Assembly (NCBI GenBank): GCA_020860715.1
Contig: JAJBTU010000015.1
Coordinates: forward strand, 62,001-126,000
DNA from: Clostridiales bacterium
GTDB taxonomy: Bacteria; Bacillota; Clostridia; Lachnospirales; Lachnospiraceae
Length of the DNA stretch: 64,000 nt
Direction of reading: 5' to 3'
The position numbers were made by a program, and so were the translations under genes. The notes under the pieces were generated by a model, which saw only the letters and a program-made list of their open reading frames with translations, searched no databases and was not told where the DNA came from. Positions 1 to 10,135 of this stretch are shown piece after piece (within the stretch, counting starts at the first letter, position 1; the number at the start of each line of letters is the position of its first letter).

Positions 1-147
1 GAACAGGAATATTTTGTGCTGGGCGATAACCGCAACAATAGTACGGACAGCCGGGAACCGAGTGTTGGAAATATCACGAGGGATAAGATTATCGGAAAAG
101 CGGTTGCCCGAATCTGGCCGTTTTCGGAAATCGGACTGATCCGCTGA
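1..147 (+). CDS. lepB: Signal peptidase I, C-terminal fragment (truncated by window start)
   Basis: Frame-1 translation EQEYFVLGDNRNNSTDSREPSVGNITRDKIIGKAVARIWPFSEIGLIR*; GDNRxxSxDSR motif of type I signal peptidases. Confidence 0.85.
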   Translation, partial: EQEYFVLGDNRNNSTDSREPSVGNITRDKIIGKAVARIWPFSEIGLIR

Positions 148-232
148 ATCGGGGCCGATGATTTGACTGGGGTTGATTCTTATGGGAATGGATGTATGCC
201 TGCAGCCTGAACCGGTCTGAACAGGAGGAGTC

Positions 233-1000
233 ATGCAGCGTATCAGTGAAATAAAAGAACGCTTTTCATCGGCGGATGAATCGGAATTATCGAGGCTGTT
301 TGAAGCATATGCGGGCGACAGCCGAAGCGGCGTGCAGAACCTGATCGCACAGTACCGCAGAAAGCAGGAACGGCTTTTGGCTGAGCGGGAACGCCTGGAA
401 CGCATGCGCATTTACGAACATAAGTATGAGGATCTTGGCCTTGTGTGCGGCATTGATGAGGCCGGACGGGGTCCCCTTGCGGGTCCGGTAGTTGCCGGAG
501 CGGTGATTCTGCCCCGGGACTGTGAGATTCTGTATCTGAATGACTCCAAAAAACTCTCCGCTGCGCGCAGGGAGGAGCTGTTTGATGAAATTCAGGAAAA
601 AGCGATTGCTTACGGCATCGGTATGGCTTCTCCGGCACGGATTGACGAGATCAATATTCTGCAGGCTACATATGAGGCCATGAGAGAGGCTGTTTCTTTG
701 CTTGATCCGCAGCCTTCCGTCCTTTTAAATGATGCGGTCACCATTCCGGAACTCCCGATCCGCCAGGTGCCGATTATCGGCGGTGACGGAAAGAGTCTGT
801 CTATTGCGGCGGCCAGCGTGCTTGCGAAAGTGACGAGGGACCGGCTTATGGTAGAATACGACCGTATTTTCCCTGAATATGGGTTTGCTTCCCACAAGGG
901 TTATGGCTCGGCAGCACATATTGCGGCGTTAAAAAAATATGGGCCGACACCGATTCACAGGACCACCTTTATCGGGCACTTTTTCCCCGGAAAGCAGTAA
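233..1000 (+). CDS. rnhB: Ribonuclease HII
   Basis: CGIDEAGRGPLAGPVVAGAVIL motif; 255 aa. Confidence 0.95.
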   Translation: MQRISEIKERFSSADESELSRLFEAYAGDSRSGVQNLIAQYRRKQERLLAERERLERMRIYEHKYEDLGLVCGIDEAGRGPLAGPVVAGAVILPRDCEILYLNDSKKLSAARREELFDEIQEKAIAYGIGMASPARIDEINILQATYEAMREAVSLLDPQPSVLLNDAVTIPELPIRQVPIIGGDGKSLSIAAASVLAKVTRDRLMVEYDRIFPEYGFASHKGYGSAAHIAALKKYGPTPIHRTTFIGHFFPGKQ

Positions 1001-1121
1001 CCCGGGCAGCCCTGCCCGCACAGCTATTCCGAGGCTGCCGCGAGGGTCAGACACCCGGATGCCCGCATCGCTGCAAGATGGGCGTCTGTCTGGCTGTTTG
1101 ACTTAAAAACGGAGGAACTGC

Positions 1122-1469
1122 ATGAATAAACGTGCCGTCGGTACGGAATATGAAAAAAAGGCAGCCGCATATCTGGAGAAACACGGTTACCGCATCTTCT
1201 GCCGCAATTATCGCTGCAGAATGGGAGAGATCGATCTTGTTGCCGGACATGAAGGATATCTGGTGTTTATTGAGGTCAAATACCGTGCGAATGAGCGGGA
1301 CGGGAACGCGCTCGAAGCCGTAGATTTAAAAAAACAGCAGCGCATCGTCCGCGTAGCCAGATGGTTCCTGATGGAACGGCATATTCCGGAGAACCAGCCT
1401 GTCCGGTTCGATGTTGTTGCGTTTGACGGGAAAGAGGTTCAGATTGTCCGGGATGCGTTCTGGACATAA
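1122..1469 (+). CDS. YraN family (UPF0102) endonuclease-like protein
   Basis: GTEYEKKAAAYLEKHGYRIFCRNYRCRMGEIDLVA...VFIEVKYR; follows rnhB as usual. Confidence 0.9.
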   Translation: MNKRAVGTEYEKKAAAYLEKHGYRIFCRNYRCRMGEIDLVAGHEGYLVFIEVKYRANERDGNALEAVDLKKQQRIVRVARWFLMERHIPENQPVRFDVVAFDGKEVQIVRDAFWT

Positions 1470-1509
1470 AAGAAAGGTCCTGTATCGGTAAAAGGATTTA
1501 TTACCTGAA

Positions 1510-2376
1510 ATGAGGATGGATATGGATGAATTTCTGAGAAAAAAAGGAAATCAGCCAATGCGGGCACACCAGAACAACGGTGTGCTTTATTTCACGTTTC
1601 CGGCCCTGGATCAGATTCCTTTTTGTATCCACGGATTCAGCAGCCGGCTGGGCGGAGTCAGTGAAAATGAACTGGCGGGCATGAATTTAAGTTTTAGCCG
1701 CGGGGATGTACCTGAGCGGGTGCAGACAAATTTCCGCCGCATTTCGGAGGCGATCGGATTTCCCTATGACAGAATGGTGTTTTCGGATCAGACGCATACG
1801 GTAAATGTGCGGGAAGTGTCCGGCGCGGACTGCGGAAAGGGATATCTGAAAGCGCGTGATTATCAGGATGTGGATGGTCTGATTACAAATGAGCCTGACG
1901 TTGTGCTCACAACATTTTACGCAGACTGCGTGCCGCTCTATTTTGTAGATCCGGTTCATCACGCCATCGGTCTTTCTCATTCCGGCTGGCGCGGCACAGT
2001 CCATGACATTGCAGGCGTTACCGTTGAAAAAATGCGCCGTGCCTATGGCAGCAGCCCTTCGGATCTGATCGCGGCCATAGGACCGTCGATCTGCCAGGAC
2101 TGTTATGAAGTCAGCGAAGATGTGATTGAACAGTTCCGTGCACACTATCCCGAAGAATTGTGGCCGTTGCTCTTTGAACAGAAAAGCAGGGAAAAGTATC
2201 AGCTGAACCTTTGGGAAGCCTGCCGGCAGAATCTTCTGCGCGCCGGATTGCCGGCGGAGCAGATCCTTGTCACCGATCTTTGTACCTGCTGCAATCCGAC
2301 CATCTTTTTTTCTCACCGTGCCTCGCACGGGAAACGAGGCAATCTGGCAGCGTTTTTGTCAATTCGGGAGCCGTAA
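1510..2376 (+). CDS. pgeF: Polyphenol oxidase / purine nucleoside phosphorylase family (YfiH/PgeF)
   Basis: HGFSSRLGGVSE..., DQTHT, ADCVPLYFVDP, HSGWRGT, CTCCNP motifs. Confidence 0.9.
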   Translation: MRMDMDEFLRKKGNQPMRAHQNNGVLYFTFPALDQIPFCIHGFSSRLGGVSENELAGMNLSFSRGDVPERVQTNFRRISEAIGFPYDRMVFSDQTHTVNVREVSGADCGKGYLKARDYQDVDGLITNEPDVVLTTFYADCVPLYFVDPVHHAIGLSHSGWRGTVHDIAGVTVEKMRRAYGSSPSDLIAAIGPSICQDCYEVSEDVIEQFRAHYPEELWPLLFEQKSREKYQLNLWEACRQNLLRAGLPAEQILVTDLCTCCNPTIFFSHRASHGKRGNLAAFLSIREP

Positions 2377-2590
2377 ATGCCCTGTATGAAGCGGGGAAAG
2401 GGAAACGGTGATTCGTGTAAAATGACAGATTGACTCATTGGTAATTGAATGCTATACTCCTTATCAAATCGCCCCGACGGATTTTTGCAGTTCCCTGTGC
2501 GCGGGCCTATAGGAAACAGGTTTTGACCGGTTTTGCAGTATTTATCATATCTACACCACTTTACACCACTTTCAGGAAAGAGAGGAGCCT

Positions 2591-3769
2591 ATGTCGGAAT
2601 TACAAACGCTGGATTCGATCCTGCCGGTCGGTCCGTTAAAAATAGCTGCCCTGGAGGGCTGCCGTGAGTTTGGCGCGGCAGTGAATGCTCATCTGGTGGA
2701 GTCCAGACAGAACAGCCGCTTAAACAATGCAAACAGCAGCGTGATCTCGCAGCCGGGTTATATTGCGGATACGTATCTGCTGGACTGCAGCTGCCCGCGC
2801 TTTGGTACGGGGGAAGGGAAGGGGCAGATCAATGATTCTGTCCGCGGCACGGATTTATATATTCTGGTTGATGTCTGCAACTACAGCCTTACATATAAGG
2901 TCTGCGGGCATATCAATCATATGTCTCCGGACAACCATTTTCAGGATCTGAAACGCATCATTTCCGCAGCGAACGGCAAGGCGAAGCGCATTAATGTTGT
3001 CATGCCTTTCCTGTATGAGGGACGCCAGCACAAACGTTCCAAGCGTGAGTCGCTGGACTGCTCCCTTGCCCTGCAGGAGCTGGAGGACATGGGCGTTGCG
3101 AATATTATCACGTTTGACGCGCATGATCCCCGCGTGCAGAACGCGATTCCGTTAAGCGGGTTTGATTCATTCATGCCGACCTATCAGTTTCTGAAAGCTC
3201 TGGTAGACAATGTGAAGGACTTTCGGATTGACAATGACCATCTGATGATCATCAGCCCGGATGAAGGAGCCATGAGCCGTGCGGTCTATTTTTCCGGTAT
3301 TTTGGGCGTTGATATGGGCATGTTTTATAAGCGGCGCGATTATTCCGTCATCGTGAACGGAAAGAACCCGATTGTTGCGCATGAGTTTCTGGGGGATTCC
3401 GTGGAAGGCAAGGATTGCATCGTCGTTGACGATATGATTTCCTCTGGTGAGAGCATGCTTGATGTGGCCAGGCAGGTGAAGGAACGCGGCGCGAAGCGTG
3501 TATTTGTATGCACGACGTTCGGCCTGTTCACGGACGGGCTTGCAAAGTTTGACGACTATTATGAGAAAGGGTATATTTCCAGGGTTGTGACGACAAATCT
3601 TCACTACCGGAATCCGGAACTGCTGACTAAGGAATGGTACGCGGAGGCGGATATGACAAAATTCCTTGCGACCATCATTGAGACGCTGAATCATGACTCG
3701 ACGCTCAGCAATATTGAGACGCCGACCGCAAAGATCCACGAGCTGCTTTCAAAGATTCAGAGCGAATAA
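2591..3769 (+). CDS. prs: Ribose-phosphate pyrophosphokinase
   Basis: PRPP-binding loop CIVVDDMISSGESM; PRPP synthetase-like domain, 392 aa. Confidence 0.9.
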   Translation: MSELQTLDSILPVGPLKIAALEGCREFGAAVNAHLVESRQNSRLNNANSSVISQPGYIADTYLLDCSCPRFGTGEGKGQINDSVRGTDLYILVDVCNYSLTYKVCGHINHMSPDNHFQDLKRIISAANGKAKRINVVMPFLYEGRQHKRSKRESLDCSLALQELEDMGVANIITFDAHDPRVQNAIPLSGFDSFMPTYQFLKALVDNVKDFRIDNDHLMIISPDEGAMSRAVYFSGILGVDMGMFYKRRDYSVIVNGKNPIVAHEFLGDSVEGKDCIVVDDMISSGESMLDVARQVKERGAKRVFVCTTFGLFTDGLAKFDDYYEKGYISRVVTTNLHYRNPELLTKEWYAEADMTKFLATIIETLNHDSTLSNIETPTAKIHELLSKIQSE

Positions 3770-3796
3770 CGGGCATGAGAGTTTAGGAACGAAAAA

Positions 3797-5131
3797 GTGA
3801 CAGAACACATTATAAAGGAAATTGAACCGGGAAGTATTGCAGAAGAACTGGAGCTTGCACCGGGAGACGTGGTGCTTTCTGTGAATGATCAGGAGATCGA
3901 GGACATCTTTGATTATCATTATCTGATCAACGATGAGTATCTGACCATGCAGGTGCGCAAGGCGGACGGGGAGGAATGGGAACTGGAGATCGAGAAGGAA
4001 TTTGAGGATGATCTCGGTATTGTTTTTGCGTCTTCCCTGATGGATGAATACCGTTCCTGCCGGAACCACTGTATTTTCTGTTTTATAGATCAGATGCCGA
4101 AAGGAATGCGGGAAACGCTTTATTTTAAGGACGACGATTCCCGCCTTTCTTTTTTGCAGGGAAATTATGTAACGCTTACGAATATGAGCGATCACGACAT
4201 TGACCGCATTATCCGCTATCATCTGGAACCGATCAACATCTCTTTCCACACCATGAACCCTGAACTTCGCTGCAAAATGCTGCGCAACCGATTTGCCGGG
4301 GATATTTTTCCGAAAGTACAGAGGCTGGCGGACGCCGGGATCGAAATGAACGGGCAGATTGTACTCTGCCGTGGGATCAACGACGGGGCGGAACTGGAGG
4401 ATTCGATCCGAAAGCTGACCGGATATCTGCCGCATCTGCGCAGCGTTTCCGTGGTGCCGGTCGGGCTGACAAAGCATCGTGAGGGGCTGTATCCGCTTGA
4501 AATGTTCACATCGGAAGAAGCCGGGCAGGTGATTGATCTGATCGAAGGATGGCAGAAGAAGATTTACAGCGAATATGGCCTGCATTTTATCCATGCATCG
4601 GATGAATGGTATATCCTTGCCGGGCGGCCGTTCCCGGAAGCGGAGCGTTATGACGGATATCTCCAGCTGGAGAACGGAGTCGGTATGATGCGCCTGCTTT
4701 ATGAAGAAGTGGAGGAAGAACTCAGCAAGCAGGAGGAAGCATCGGATCCGGAGACGGAATGTGCCGGAAAGCATCCGCGGGAGGTATCCATAGCGACCGG
4801 AAAGCTGGCAGGCCCGTTTCTCCGGGAACTGTGCGGGCGCATATGTGAACGGTATCCGAATGTCTGTGTGCAGGTGTATGAGATTCGCAATGACTTTTTT
4901 GGTGAAGAGATCACGGTATCCGGTCTGGTTACCGGGACGGATCTGCTGGCCCAGCTGAAAGGCAGAAAGCTGGGAGATGCGCTGCTGCTCCCGTGCAGTA
5001 TGCTGCGCAGCCAGGAGCAGGTATTCCTGGATGATGTGAGTGTCAGCGATCTGGAAAACGCTTTACAAATTCCGGTCCGTATTGTAGAATCAGACGGGCA
5101 CGATTTTGTAAATGCAATAGTGAGAGAGTGA
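3797..5131 (+). CDS. DUF512 domain-containing protein with N-terminal PDZ-like domain and radical-SAM-like region
   Basis: EIEPGSIAEELELAPGDVVLSVNDQEIEDIFDY...CRNHCIFCFIDQMPKGMRETLYFKDDDSRLSFLQGNYVTLTN; located just upstream of der; GTG start. Confidence 0.9.
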   Translation: MTEHIIKEIEPGSIAEELELAPGDVVLSVNDQEIEDIFDYHYLINDEYLTMQVRKADGEEWELEIEKEFEDDLGIVFASSLMDEYRSCRNHCIFCFIDQMPKGMRETLYFKDDDSRLSFLQGNYVTLTNMSDHDIDRIIRYHLEPINISFHTMNPELRCKMLRNRFAGDIFPKVQRLADAGIEMNGQIVLCRGINDGAELEDSIRKLTGYLPHLRSVSVVPVGLTKHREGLYPLEMFTSEEAGQVIDLIEGWQKKIYSEYGLHFIHASDEWYILAGRPFPEAERYDGYLQLENGVGMMRLLYEEVEEELSKQEEASDPETECAGKHPREVSIATGKLAGPFLRELCGRICERYPNVCVQVYEIRNDFFGEEITVSGLVTGTDLLAQLKGRKLGDALLLPCSMLRSQEQVFLDDVSVSDLENALQIPVRIVESDGHDFVNAIVRE

Positions 5132-5217
5132 GGATATGTTAAGCCGCGCAAATAAGATCGGCGCAGCCGATGGCGCGGCCTGCATCCCCGCTCTCTGAAG
5201 AGAGTGAGGATATGTTA
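5123..5217 (+). repeat. 19-bp direct repeat AGAGAGTGAGGATATGTTA (5123-5141 and 5199-5217) flanking a palindromic insert
   Basis: Exact duplicate read in sequence; insert contains nested perfect stems GCCGCGC/GCGCGGC and ATCGGC-GCA-GCCGAT. Confidence 0.9.
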
Positions 5218-6545
5218 TGAGTAAACCGATCGTTGCGATTGTCGGCAGGCCGAACGTCGGGAAATCGACCCTTTTTAATGCGCTGGCCGGTTCCAACATA
5301 GCGATTGTGAAGGACACGCCGGGCGTTACGCGCGACCGGATCTATACGGATGTGGAGTGGCTGAATCTGAATTTCACCCTGATTGATACCGGCGGGATTG
5401 AGCCGGAGAGCAGGGATCTTATGCTCTCCCGGATGCGTGAGCAGGCTCAGATTGCGATTGACACGGCGGACGTTATTATATTTCTTGTGGACTGCCAGCA
5501 GGGACTGGTGGACTCGGACGCCAAGGTGGCGGATATGCTCCGCCGCTCTCACAAGCCGGTCGTTCTGGTTGTGAATAAAGTGGACAGTTTTAAAAAATAT
5601 CAGTCGGACGTCTATGAATTTTACAATCTTGGGATAGGAGATCCGATACCCGTCTCTGCTGCAAACCGGCAGGGGCTCGGTGACATGCTGGATGCGGTGA
5701 CTTCGTATTTTGATCCGGAGAAGGTCTGTACCGAGGAAGACGAAAGACCGCGGATCGCGATTGTCGGCAAGCCGAATGTCGGGAAATCTTCTCTGATCAA
5801 TAAGCTGCTGGGAGAGGAGCGACTGATCGTCACAGACATCGCAGGCACGACGCGGGACGCAGTCGATACGGTAGTAAAATGGCAGGACCGCGAGTATGTG
5901 TTTATTGACACCGCGGGTCTGCGCAGAAAGAGTAAAATCAAAGAACAGATCGAACGCTACAGCATTATTCGCACGGTGACGGCGGTGGAACGAGCGGATG
6001 TGGTTGTCATCATGATCGATGCGACCGAAGGTGTGACCGAGCAGGACGCACATATTGCCGGAATCGCGCATGAACGCGGAAAGGGGATTGTGATCGCGGT
6101 CAATAAATGGGATGCGGTTGAGAAGGATGATAAGACCATCTACCGTCATACGGAGAAAATCCGTCAGGTTCTTTCCTTTATGCCGTATGCCGAGATCATT
6201 TTTATATCGGCGCGGACCGGACAGCGGCTGCCGAAGCTGTTTGAGACGATTGACGTGGTGATTTCGAACCATTCGATGCGCGTAAAGACAGGTGTGCTCA
6301 ATGAGATCATGGCGGAGGCGGTAGCGTTAAAGCAGCCGCCGTCTGACAAAGGCCGTCGCCTGAAATTGTTTTATATCACACAGGCGCGGGTAAAACCGCC
6401 GACTTTTGTGGTGTTTGTCAATGATAAGGACCTGATGCATTTTTCTTATACGAGATATCTGGAGAACCGCATCCGGGATGCTTTTGGATTCCGCGGGACT
6501 CCGCTGAAATTTATTATTCGTGAACGAAAGGATAAAGAGAATTAA
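5217..6545 (+). CDS. der: Ribosome biogenesis GTPase Der
   Basis: Two tandem GTPase domains ([24 protein letters not shown]) and C-terminal KH-like domain. Confidence 0.97.
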   Translation: MSKPIVAIVGRPNVGKSTLFNALAGSNIAIVKDTPGVTRDRIYTDVEWLNLNFTLIDTGGIEPESRDLMLSRMREQAQIAIDTADVIIFLVDCQQGLVDSDAKVADMLRRSHKPVVLVVNKVDSFKKYQSDVYEFYNLGIGDPIPVSAANRQGLGDMLDAVTSYFDPEKVCTEEDERPRIAIVGKPNVGKSSLINKLLGEERLIVTDIAGTTRDAVDTVVKWQDREYVFIDTAGLRRKSKIKEQIERYSIIRTVTAVERADVVVIMIDATEGVTEQDAHIAGIAHERGKGIVIAVNKWDAVEKDDKTIYRHTEKIRQVLSFMPYAEIIFISARTGQRLPKLFETIDVVISNHSMRVKTGVLNEIMAEAVALKQPPSDKGRRLKLFYITQARVKPPTFVVFVNDKDLMHFSYTRYLENRIRDAFGFRGTPLKFIIRERKDKEN

Positions 6546-7196
6546 ATGGAACGTCTGGCATGTCTTGTGATTGGTTATGCGTTTGGACTTTTTCAGACCA
6601 GCTATATTATTGGCCGTCTGCACGGGATCGACATTCGTGATTACGGCAGCGGAAACGCCGGCACGACAAATATGATGCGCACATTAGGAAAAGGCTGGGG
6701 GGTGCTTACCTTTTTGGGAGACGGGCTTAAGCCGGTTGCCGCGGCACTGGTTTCCTGGCTGATCTTTGGAAAAACCTGTGCGGACATCTGGCCGCTGCTG
6801 TGTGTGTACACCGGTCTTGGAGCGGTGCTGGGGCACAGCTTTCCGTTTTATCTTGGATTCCGCGGCGGTAAGGGCATCGCGACGACCGGCGGGACGACAC
6901 TTGCCCTTCATCCGGCACTTTGCCTGCTCGCAATCATTGGCTTTTGCGCGGGCTTTTTCCTGACTGGATATGTATCTGTCGGTTCTCTGATTGTGGCGGG
7001 CGGATTTCTTGTGGAATCGATTGTTTTTGGCCAGCTTGGGATCCTGGGGATGACGCAGAGATACCTGATGGAACTCTATGTTGTCGTGGCGGTTATTACT
7101 GCTTTGGATATTTACAGGCACCGGGGAAACATTGACCGGCTGCGCAAAGGAGAAGAGAGACGATCGGACTTTATGGATAAATTGAAAAAGAAGTAA
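6546..7196 (+). CDS. plsY: Glycerol-3-phosphate acyltransferase PlsY
   Basis: SGNAGTTNMMRTLGKGWGVLTFLGDGLKP; GHSFPFYLGFRGGKGIATT. Confidence 0.95.
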   Translation: MERLACLVIGYAFGLFQTSYIIGRLHGIDIRDYGSGNAGTTNMMRTLGKGWGVLTFLGDGLKPVAAALVSWLIFGKTCADIWPLLCVYTGLGAVLGHSFPFYLGFRGGKGIATTGGTTLALHPALCLLAIIGFCAGFFLTGYVSVGSLIVAGGFLVESIVFGQLGILGMTQRYLMELYVVVAVITALDIYRHRGNIDRLRKGEERRSDFMDKLKKK

Positions 7197-7215
7197 TGCG
7201 AAGGAGGTACAGGAC

Positions 7216-8226
7216 ATGGCGAAAATCGGTGTGATAGGAGCGGGAAGCTGGGGCCTCGCCCTCTCAAAGCTGCTGTATGAGAACGGAAATGAAGTGACAC
7301 TCTGGTCTTTTCTGGAGTCGGATGCGGAACTGATCCGTACGAAACATGAACTTGAAAGTAAACTTCCCGGTGTGAAACTTCCGGAACAGATCCGTGTAAC
7401 GTCTGATCTGGCGGAAGCGGTACCGGGGCAGGATCTTCTGGTGCTTGTCAGCCCGTCCGCGGTCGTGCGCGAGACTGCAAAGAAGATGCGTCCGCTTGTC
7501 CTGGATGGCATGGTGATCGTGAACGCGGCAAAGGGGATTGAAGAAGGCACGCTTATGACCATGACGGACATTATTGAGGAGGAAATTCCGCAGGCCAATG
7601 CGGCTGTGATTTCCGGGCCGAGCCACGCGGAGGAAGTTGCCCGCTCCATGCCGACAACCATCGTGATCGGCGCAAAAGATGAGGCGACAGCCCGTATGCT
7701 GCAGAAACTTTTCATGAGTCCGGTGTTCCGCGTATACATCAGTTCAGATATGATCGGCATTGAACTCGGCGGGTCACTGAAAAACGTTATCGCGCTGGCA
7801 GCCGGCATTGCCGACGGCATGGGCTATGGCGATAACGCAAAAGCGGCTCTGATCACCCGCGGCATTGTGGAGATCGCCAGACTCGGCACAAAGATGGGCG
7901 GACATTTTGAAACCTTCTGCGGACTGACCGGCATTGGCGATCTGATCGTAACCTGCGCGAGTATGCACAGCCGCAACAGACGGGCCGGAATCCTTATGGG
8001 ACAGGGATATACCATGGAGGAAGCCATGAAGGAAGTCAACATGGTTGTGGAAGGCGTATACTCAGCCAGATCTGCGGTCGCTCTGGCCAGAAAATATGAT
8101 GTGGAGCTTCCGATCATTGAGCAGGTGAACAAGGTCCTGTTTGAGGGAAAAGACCCGAAAGAAGCGGTATCTGCACTGATGCTGCGCGATATGGGAGTGG
8201 AGAATTCTCTGGTTCCCTGGAATTAA
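7216..8226 (+). CDS. gpsA: NAD(P)-dependent glycerol-3-phosphate dehydrogenase
   Basis: GVIGAGSWGLALSKLL; SGPSHAEEVARSMPT; ELGGSLKNVIALAAGIADGMGYGDNAKAALITRG. Confidence 0.97.
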   Translation: MAKIGVIGAGSWGLALSKLLYENGNEVTLWSFLESDAELIRTKHELESKLPGVKLPEQIRVTSDLAEAVPGQDLLVLVSPSAVVRETAKKMRPLVLDGMVIVNAAKGIEEGTLMTMTDIIEEEIPQANAAVISGPSHAEEVARSMPTTIVIGAKDEATARMLQKLFMSPVFRVYISSDMIGIELGGSLKNVIALAAGIADGMGYGDNAKAALITRGIVEIARLGTKMGGHFETFCGLTGIGDLIVTCASMHSRNRRAGILMGQGYTMEEAMKEVNMVVEGVYSARSAVALARKYDVELPIIEQVNKVLFEGKDPKEAVSALMLRDMGVENSLVPWN

Positions 8227-8326
8227 ACAGTCTGTACGCGACGGCCTGTTTTCACGGGACTTTTTATTTTTAAATATCAGTAAAACGTATATAAAAAATC
8301 ATTGTTTTTTTTAAATACTTTATAAG

Positions 8327-8363
8327 AAAATGCCGGGGAAATCATTGTATTTTCCCGGCATTT
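8327..8363. terminator. Strong hairpin AAAATGCCGGGGAAA...TTTTCCCGGCATTT after gpsA, probable terminator
   Basis: Near-perfect ~14-bp inverted repeat (one bulge); lacks a long 3' T-run. Confidence 0.5.
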
Positions 8364-8531
8364 ATGTTAGGATGAAGTATCCTTACCGGTGGTTTGCTAT
8401 TTTTGCGCACTTGAACGTGAAAAATTTAACAAACATAATGTTTATAGCGGTTAAACAGATGGATGTTGTATTGCTTTATTTGACAGGAATATCCTCCGGA
8501 AAAAGTACAATCAAAAGAAAGGGGATCAGCT

Positions 8532-8885
8532 ATGCATCTGATTCAGGACGAAAACGGGAATCCGGTTCCGCACGGGCATGCGCATGAGCATGGCGGCTCA
8601 CATTGCCCTGCTGCGGATGGAACACACACACACTGCGGTTCCTGTGAAGAACACTTACATGAGGATCCGCCGCAGGATAAGATGACGGCGGTGCTTGACT
8701 ATATGCTTAAGCACAACGAACATCATGCGGCAGAACTTGACCAGGTGGCAGAGCAGTTCCGTGCAAACGGGAAAGCGGATGCTGCCGAACAGATTAAGAA
8801 AGCGGTTGATGAGTTCCAGAAAGGCAATCTCTATCTGCGGCTTGCGCTTTCCATGGTTTCTGAAGATTCTCAAAAGGAATCGTAA
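8532..8885 (+). CDS. His-rich putative metal (Ni)-binding protein of the CODH locus
   Basis: N-terminus VPHGHAHEHGGSHCPAADGTHTHCGSCEEHLHEDPP followed by helical region; directly upstream of cooT/cooC. Confidence 0.8.
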   Translation: MHLIQDENGNPVPHGHAHEHGGSHCPAADGTHTHCGSCEEHLHEDPPQDKMTAVLDYMLKHNEHHAAELDQVAEQFRANGKADAAEQIKKAVDEFQKGNLYLRLALSMVSEDSQKES

Positions 8886-8986
8886 TGATTCAGTGACGGA
8901 TGATTTCTGCTGTCAGAAGGACTGCGCCTGATGCCGGAATGCGTCAGGCCGCATTCGGTTTTGTGTTTGGAAAAGAGGTGACAGTT

Positions 8987-9181
8987 GTGTGTCTTGCAAC
9001 AGTTTATGAAAAGAATGAGCCGGACAGTGTGATTCTGGAGTATGTCAGCAAGATTGAAGTAAATGGCAGACTTATTACACTTACGGATGTGATGGGTGAC
9101 ACGAGGGTTGTGGAAGGCACGATCGCGATGGCGGATCTGACCGGCGGAAAGGTTGAGATCAACTGCGAGGATGTTGCCTGA
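8987..9181 (+). CDS. cooT: CooT-like nickel-binding protein
   Basis: GTG start after GAGG; VCLATVYEKN...ILEYVSKIEVNGRLITLTDVMGDTRVVEGTIAMADLTGGKVEI fits small CooT family. Confidence 0.75.
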   Translation: MCLATVYEKNEPDSVILEYVSKIEVNGRLITLTDVMGDTRVVEGTIAMADLTGGKVEINCEDVA

Positions 9182-9236
9182 GATTTATTTTTATGAATTT
9201 CATGGAGGTATGCGGCAATGCAAGACTGTCATTCCG

Positions 9237-9303
9237 TCGGCAAACGATTGCCGAATAACAGGGAAGGACCTGTTATGCGCCTGTGTATGCCGAATGATTC
9301 GGC
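9237..9303 (+). other. Three consecutive perfect hairpins in the cooT-cooC spacer
   Basis: TCGGCAA-ACGA-TTGCCGA (9237-9254); ATAACAGG-GAAGGA-CCTGTTAT (9255-9276); GCCGAA-TGA-TTCGGC (9289-9303). Confidence 0.8.
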
Positions 9304-9339
9304 TCACAGTACAGATACAGGTAAGGAGGCAGATAGTAT

Positions 9340-10110
9340 ATGGCACATGTGATTGCAATTGCTGGTAAAGGCGGTGTGGGGAAGACCACTCTGGGAGGCC
9401 TTCTGATCCAGACAATGTGCAGGAAGGGAGAGCGGCCGATCCTTGCTGTGGATGCAGATGCAAATTCCAATCTGAACGAAGTGCTTGGCGTGGATGTGGA
9501 GATGACGCTCGGCGATGTCCGCGAGACGGTTCTGCACGATGCGGACAAGCTGAATCAGAACATTCCATCCGGCATGACAAAGGCGGATTATACGGAGATG
9601 ATGCTTCAGCGATGTCTTGCTGAGGACGACGACTATGATCTTCTGGTGATGGGACGCTCACAGGGACAGGGCTGTTATTGCTATGTGAATGGTCTTTTGC
9701 AGGCACAGCTGGCAAAGCTGATCCCGAACTATAAATATGTGGTTGTGGATAATGAAGCGGGGATGGAGCACATCAGCCGCGGCATTCTGCCAAAAGTGGA
9801 TACGATGATTCTGGTAAGCGACTGCTCCAGACGGGGCGTCCAGGCTACAGAACGGATCGCGGAGCTGGTGGAAGAATGTCATTTGAACCCGAAGACGATT
9901 GGGCTGATCGTGAATCGGGCACCCGGCGGTGTTCTGAATGCCGGCACCAAAGAGGAGATTGAAAAAAGCGGATTAAAGCTGCTTGGAATCGTTCCGCAGG
10001 ACGAGCAGGTATATGAATATGACTGCGACGGCCGGCCTACCTCCTCTTTGCCGGAGGATTCTCCTGTGCGCAGAGCACTGGAGGAGATTATGAGTAAGAT
10101 TGGTTTATAA
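9340..10110 (+). CDS. cooC: CooC-type CODH nickel-insertion accessory ATPase
   Basis: GKGGVGKTTLGG P-loop, CxC motif SQGQGCYCYVNGLL, VVDNEAGMEHISRGILPKVD. Confidence 0.93.
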   Translation: MAHVIAIAGKGGVGKTTLGGLLIQTMCRKGERPILAVDADANSNLNEVLGVDVEMTLGDVRETVLHDADKLNQNIPSGMTKADYTEMMLQRCLAEDDDYDLLVMGRSQGQGCYCYVNGLLQAQLAKLIPNYKYVVVDNEAGMEHISRGILPKVDTMILVSDCSRRGVQATERIAELVEECHLNPKTIGLIVNRAPGGVLNAGTKEEIEKSGLKLLGIVPQDEQVYEYDCDGRPTSSLPEDSPVRRALEEIMSKIGL

Positions 10111-10135
10111 AATGCACGCCACCGCATATGGAACG

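Noticed and set aside
5139-6272. 377-aa minus-strand ORF opposite der
   Set aside because: Shadow ORF of the duplicated GTPase domains.
8480-8511. TTGACA...TACAAT upstream of the His-rich CODH operon gene
   Set aside because: Hexamers are good but the spacer is 20 nt, too long for a confident sigma-A promoter; left uncalled.
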